Source of the DNA: Pyrenopolyporus hunteri | Taxonomy: Eukaryota > Ascomycota > Sordariomycetes > Xylariales > Hypoxylaceae | Direction of reading: 5' to 3' | DNA length: 64,000 nucleotides | NCBI GenBank assembly: GCA_902806595.1 | Contig: CADCXC010000010.1 | Location: forward strand, 124,001-188,000 | Shown: piece after piece, positions 58,880-64,000 of the stretch | Numbering within the stretch: position 1 is the first letter of the stretch | Layout of the letters: the number at the start of each line of letters is the position of its first letter | Notes under the pieces: model-generated | Databases searched by the model: none | What the model was told of the DNA's origin: nothing | Seen by the model: the letters and a program-made list of their open reading frames with translations, nothing else | Program-made: the position numbers and the translations under genes

Positions 58880-61800
58880 TGCTGGGACGTCCCGAGTGGG
58901 AGCGGGCGAAGAGCTCTTCGCGATTTCATATGACTCGTTCGATGGGTTGGACGTCGTTATTTTCTTATTTTCTGAATAAGGAATTTTACGTAGGTTATGT
59001 TGCGATTTGAGTTGGGTTGGATCGTTTCCGAAGTCGTAGGGAGTTGATTAGATACTGCAGATATGCGGAATTCAACCGTTAGACGTGTCGGCTTCTACGT
59101 TGGGAAAGTCGCAGGAGTTAACGCATCTAACTAGCATCGCAGGTACGATCCATTATCTAATAGTTCGCGCAAGCTCTTATCCAAGCATCGAGGTAGTCGC
59201 TGCCTCGGGAAGACTATTATCACAGGGACAATAACGGGGAACTTTCGTGTATGGGTCCCACATCCCAGATTGCTTATAGCAAACTTCAGATGCGGCAGCT
59301 CTTTCCCGGCTACGTTCGCATGGAATGAAGGAGCAAAAACAAGGCCTCAATCGATTACCTCTTTTGGGATCACTCAGCTTTTCTATTAGCTACTTCCAAT
59401 ACCTTAGCCAGCTCGCCTCGACTAGCCGGGCCACACCAACCTCAATATAGGGGCCTTCTTCGCCTATCTGCAGGTATATACGTCTATGTCATCTACTTAT
59501 ACCTCTATATCAAGGTATTACGCTGAGCGTTTCCAGTTCCGTTATTAAGATTATACCCCCTAGAATACAACTCGGCGTGCTCCGAAGTAGACTCCCCTTC
59601 TAGAGGTCTGGCCGTGGCATTTACAAGCCCGGGATTCCAGGTAGACACGAATTAGCAATTATGGGATATAAAACCTTATCTTCCCTATACGAAGAATCTT
59701 AGAGGAAAATAAGTCCAGAAAATATAGTAACGCACTCAGTTCCCACAAATACCCAACGGGCGGAGAACACACTCTGTTCTAACTACAATGTAAGTGTAGA
59801 TAATTTACCAAACCATATCATAGTGGTCCTGAGGCAACTATTCCGACAATATACCCCATATGACCTTACATTCTAAATAGTAAATCGCGAATTAAGCCAG
59901 CGTGTAGCTAAGCAAGACCTCATTCCTCTATTTCGCTCCCCTATATTTGTTTAGTAAAAAAGCCCGCTCGATAACACAACATTAAACTATTAAAACGGCA
60001 AGACATACGATAAGATACTAATAAATTATTATGTTCCTTGGTCGCTTAATATTATGAAAGTACCGAATGGTTACTACCTACTTCTTTCAGATGCCACTGA
60101 ACTCTTTTTGAGAATAGGGACACAGCAATCTTTCCTACAGGAGGGGATACATCCGCCCAGCCCATAGATATTAATTTTCAGCATATATCCCTCTTCTAGT
60201 GAGGCTACTAATAGTCTCATTATAGTGACTGCCGAAGTTGTATCCTCCAAGTGTTGATGTTGACAACTGAAGCTCACGTATCACATATCTACAGGCCAAC
60301 TATGTAAAAAGTATGAGTTCTCGATACTCCCTGTGAGTTAGGGTTAATGGAAGATGAAGCAAACTGTATATCAGGCACCAGGGCGGATATCACGTACGTA
60401 TTAATAGAGTTTCGTGAATTATGTTAGACCCTACACGTGAACTGAAGAGATTCAGGACCTAGAGTTTATTCAAGGGGAGGTTTCCAGTCATCAAGCAAAG
60501 GATATCAGCAAATTCACCGGCAGATAAAGGATATATCAGATTACCCCAGAGTTTTGCAGTAGAGAATATAATCCTAAACTTTGTTAAAGATATAGCCCCC
60601 TAGGCACTAAGAAGTAAGTTCTATCCCGCACCATGGGGTGACAAAATGGAGTCACACGCCGGCAGTTCGAAATGAACTGCTGCATAGTATCACGCTGGGG
60701 GCACCACATTGTCGCATCCGTGATAACGAGGAGATATGCCTATAGTGAATGGTAAACGATAACCGAGCTCTGCCGGCACTATATTCCCTTCAGACCAACA
60801 CACATCTCGGTCTTGCCATGATAATAAACGCGTACTCGTTTTTATCTCCCCTGATAATGGGCACTCATGGTACCAAGGTGGTAGACATATAGACACATGA
60901 TTACACCCAATAGGAAGAGAGTATGTGACCACAACCAAGTGATAAGGCCCACAGGCAGGAGGGGATTATTCCTCTTGAGGACATGTGCTCACCGTTATTT
61001 CCTTAGAGTTTTAGTTGAGTCACCACTTAATGGAACTTAGGAGTCATCAGGGGTAATAAGGTTCACCAATACTCCTTATAATATAGGTAGGTACCTGAAT
61101 AACGTATCGCTACCTGGCTATTCACTTGCCGATGAGGTAAATTAGTCAACCACGGAAGTGGTGTCCGCTCGTCGTTCTTGCCTTAAGCTCTAGTATACCT
61201 ACCTAGGTACCTACCATGTAGGTATTCTTGGACTCTTTAGGATGCCACTGCCTACCATTAATTCCTTGAAGACTTTGGGGCTACTTGAGTATTATTTGGC
61301 TACCTACCTGGTAGGTATATATACCTAGTGGACATGTAAGTACCCAAGGGGTAGGTACCTGTGTTGCTGACTACTCTCATCGTCCTCACCCCGGAAGGAT
61401 ACGCACATGACGATCCCCTCCTCCCGGTATAATGTATTCACCAGACCCGCATGAAGTGGCCCCGGATACAGTACAGAAGATTCTTGATTTCTAGCATGTT
61501 CCGGTTTACCCGGGGTAGTCAGGTATACGTGGGGTGCTCAGATATATAAGCTTCTCCTTCCCCCCAAGATGTTATTTTTTATTTTTTCTCTTCTACATCT
61601 ACCTTCATCACACACTTACCTATATATACCTACCTAAAGGCCTCGAATCATACATCTTGCCTTTGGTATAGCCTAACGCAACACAACATTACATTCATTT
61701 TATATATATATATATCCACAATGCTCTATTTCTTCTAGGCACTTTAAACATCAGATCCGATCTGACGCGCGTGTTGCGATGCCTGCTACGTGGTGAGGTA

Positions 61801-64000
61801 ACCATCAAGTTGACGCTTGAGATAAGCCTCCTAAATATAGGACGCGAAGACCGCGTCCACAAACATAACCTAGGTAATTTCTCCATTACCCTCATGTCTC
61901 CAGCCATCCTTCTTACTAACTTGTGCTCCCTTTAGGTGTATGGTCGCAGAGACGCCAGAGCTCGGTGTATATGCTATCAACAAGCAGCCACCGAACAAGC
62001 AATGGAATCCGGCTCGCGTCCCCGCCTTCAGTCCAAAGCAGCATAGCTACGGTATGTACCTAATTGTTAGAGATGGGTCCAGTAACCCTACTCATTTGTC
62101 TCTGAATTCTTCTCCCTCTCTATTCTCCCTCCAAGTTTCATTCCCCTCCATATTCCCAACTACTATGTATACCTGTCTTACACACACATACACCCCTCTG
62201 AACTCCCAACTCATTCTGCTTTAATAAGCTCCCCAAGCTGCTCAACCCAACTATATTAATCAGGCACGCTTGCTTCTCGAGTGGTACCTATCGATTGTCT
62301 CTGATTCACAGAGGTTATGCCACATAAGACATTATATTGACTGATTGATAGATAGTGGAAACGGCTCTTTCATAATTACTACTCTTCGATGTAAGTCATG
62401 GATATATTGTCAAATTCCCTTCGCAAGACTCTTAGAATATTTTCAACTCATTAATGTCCTTCTGCAGGAAACCCTTCTAATTACTCGGGCCTCTACGACT
62501 CCCAACACAGTCTTTTGGCGAACAATTCAATACCAACAAAATCTCGCACGTGAACAACTGGTCTCTTACGGCTAATGGATTTGCCCCCGGTCCCCTGGTC
62601 CCCCTGGAACTAGCGAAGGAATCCGGTCTACATTGACCAATCCCAGGAACTCGACCCAAGGGAATTCGGCCTCTAGTCAACCATTAGCAAGCCCGGAGCC
62701 GGCAAACCTGGGGAATCATTCGAAGCATGATGAGGCCTAAACCAAAATTCGTTCAATATTTATTCCAACTACCCGGCTATAAAATTCTTAAAATGTTTCG
62801 AACGAACTCTCGCTACCCAGGCGTGCTTCATCCCCCCTTGCCAACATTGGTCCCCAGCACATACCACTCAAGGGGTCGATGACGAGGCAAATATGACAAT
62901 CCTATTGGCCTACAACGAGCTGGGCAAATTACATCGGCCTCGCGTGTTTACGGTGGAACAGACGCTTGGGATACTACATCCAAGGTTCGAATAATGGACA
63001 GATGCTCACTTTCGGACCAAGGGGATCGCCGCTACCAACGCACTGCCACGCCTATAACCGGAGTACAGAATTTATCGGAGCAGAAACTTCCGGGGAACCT
63101 ATGTGAACCTACTTCTCCTATTTGAGTGAGACCTGTACGATTTTGATTCTCGAGACGTTTTAGTTTTCCAATCGCGGCTTGTTTACGCCTCCCACTGATG
63201 ACTGACAGCCCTGATCTGCCGGCTGCGAGAAAACCCGCTGACCGAAGGTCGTCGAAAGTCCCAAATCTCATTCATCGCACATTTCCTATAATACCGTTGC
63301 CGCTTGGGACTTTATTGTGTGATTACCAGCAGTCGGAACCAAGGGACTTTTCTCTCACATCACTCATTCCACCATAAGGTACCCTTGCGTCGAGGTTTTC
63401 AGCAGAATTTTTCTGAGCTGTTCCAAAGAAGACCGTCAACTACATACATGCGCTCACATTGGACGAATCTCCGGATGGGTATTGAGCGTCTTAGGTGTCC
63501 TGGCTAATTTCAATGCTCATGAGCGAGACCCGATATAGATGGGCTATAACCGAGGGACAACCTTGACGGCGAGAGCTGAGTCATGTATTCAAGCTGGACG
63601 TCTACGCTTGGTTTGCCCGGTCAGGGGTCACGGGCGGTTCGAGCCGCTATCCACGGTCCGCTATCCACGATCCTAGACAAACATGACAAACTTCGGCATG
63701 CCCTTATCCCTGGGCAAAGGAATGTTCCACAAATGGGAAGCACACTGCAGCCAGAACAGAGAACTTGCCCTATGCGGATTCGAAGGCAAGCAAACGTCGC
63801 GTCGCTATCTTCATAGAGGTTGGAGAAAAAACCTACCACTATCACCAACAGATCGTCAAAGAGTACCTTATTTGGTCGGGACCAGCCAGCAACCGCGTGC
63901 GGTATCTCCCTGGAAGAAGACGTGATGGCTATCTTGGGGGGTAAAATGAAAAAAGTCCTCGACTATGGACATACCGTTGCCTTACGCGAGCTTACCCGGA
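58880..64000. other. Gene-poor region, 5.1 kb
   Basis: No gene supported on either strand. It holds TAGGTACC palindromes (61084-61352) and a TA microsatellite at 61700-61715. A gene-like trace at 61940-62575 is described under rejected items. Confidence 0.5.
61084..61352. repeat. Dispersed TAGGTACC palindrome cluster
   Basis: GGTAGGTACCTG near 61085, ATACCTACCTAGGTACCTACC near 61196-61215 and ACCTACCTGGTAGGTATATA near 61302-61322. Confidence 0.65.

Noticed and set aside
61940..62575. Possible two-piece gene trace (AETPELGVYAINKQPPNK, then GNPSNYSGLYDSQHS)
   Set aside because: The pieces could be joined by GTATGT...CAG signals, but the product ends quickly, upstream exons cannot be found and no family is recognised.
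63032..63925. Overlapping short frames at the right edge
   Set aside because: None has a domain, signal peptide or convincing splice context; a gene could start beyond the window edge.

Overview
The window comes from a filamentous ascomycete (Pezizomycotina, most likely a plant-biomass-degrading Sordariomycete). Genes are intron-poor, with short introns of about 50-130 bp, GTRNGT donors and CTAAC-like branch points. Gene families are typical of such fungi: an AA9 monooxygenase, a CE15 esterase, a secreted intradiol dioxygenase, a proteinase-K-like subtilase, an Srk1/Rck2 kinase and a DUF1769 protein. A 7.2-kb retrotransposon is saturated with C-to-T changes of the repeat-induced point mutation (RIP) kind. 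Most gene models here are spliced by hand with reading-frame checks; the frames close exactly at every junction described, but no transcript data were available.

Layout. 1-1484: 3' part of an Srk1/Rck2-type kinase (+). 2397-3728: low-complexity unknown protein (+). 4362-5706: secreted intradiol dioxygenase (-). 7924-9255: subtilase (-). 13219-14698: ZIP metal transporter (+), convergent with a CE15 glucuronoyl esterase at 14965-16547 (-). 18130-18882: unknown nuclear-looking protein (-). 20877-21690: AA9 lytic polysaccharide monooxygenase (+). 23445-23860: small four-exon unknown gene (+). 25056-26332: DUF1769 protein (-). 27435-29203: F-box protein (-). 30066-37248: complete Ty3/Gypsy-like LTR element with 121-bp LTRs and a CCCAC target duplication, destroyed by RIP. 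40549-41532: four-exon cupin (+), convergent with a membrane-anchored alpha/beta hydrolase at 41678-43306 (-). 46770-48254: F-box-like/ankyrin protein (+). 49608-50738: unknown protein (+). 51069-52400: broken GH6 cellobiohydrolase gene (-). 55422-57250: MFS drug transporter (+). 58037-58879: unknown protein (-). The last 5 kb hold no gene I can support.

Functional reading. Four loci (intradiol dioxygenase, CE15, AA9, GH6 relict) belong to lignocellulose attack: opening of lignin-derived aromatic rings, cleavage of lignin-glucuronoxylan esters, oxidative and hydrolytic cellulose cleavage. They are interspersed with unrelated genes, so they are not a tight co-regulated cluster, and the GH6 gene is dead. 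Nothing looks like a secondary-metabolite cluster, a CRISPR array or an RNA gene.

The strongest structural finding is the RIP element. Its two LTRs differ only by transitions. The outer half of each LTR is nearly intact while the inner half is mutated, so each LTR preserves the half the other has lost. Inside the element, most remaining cytosines sit in CpG.
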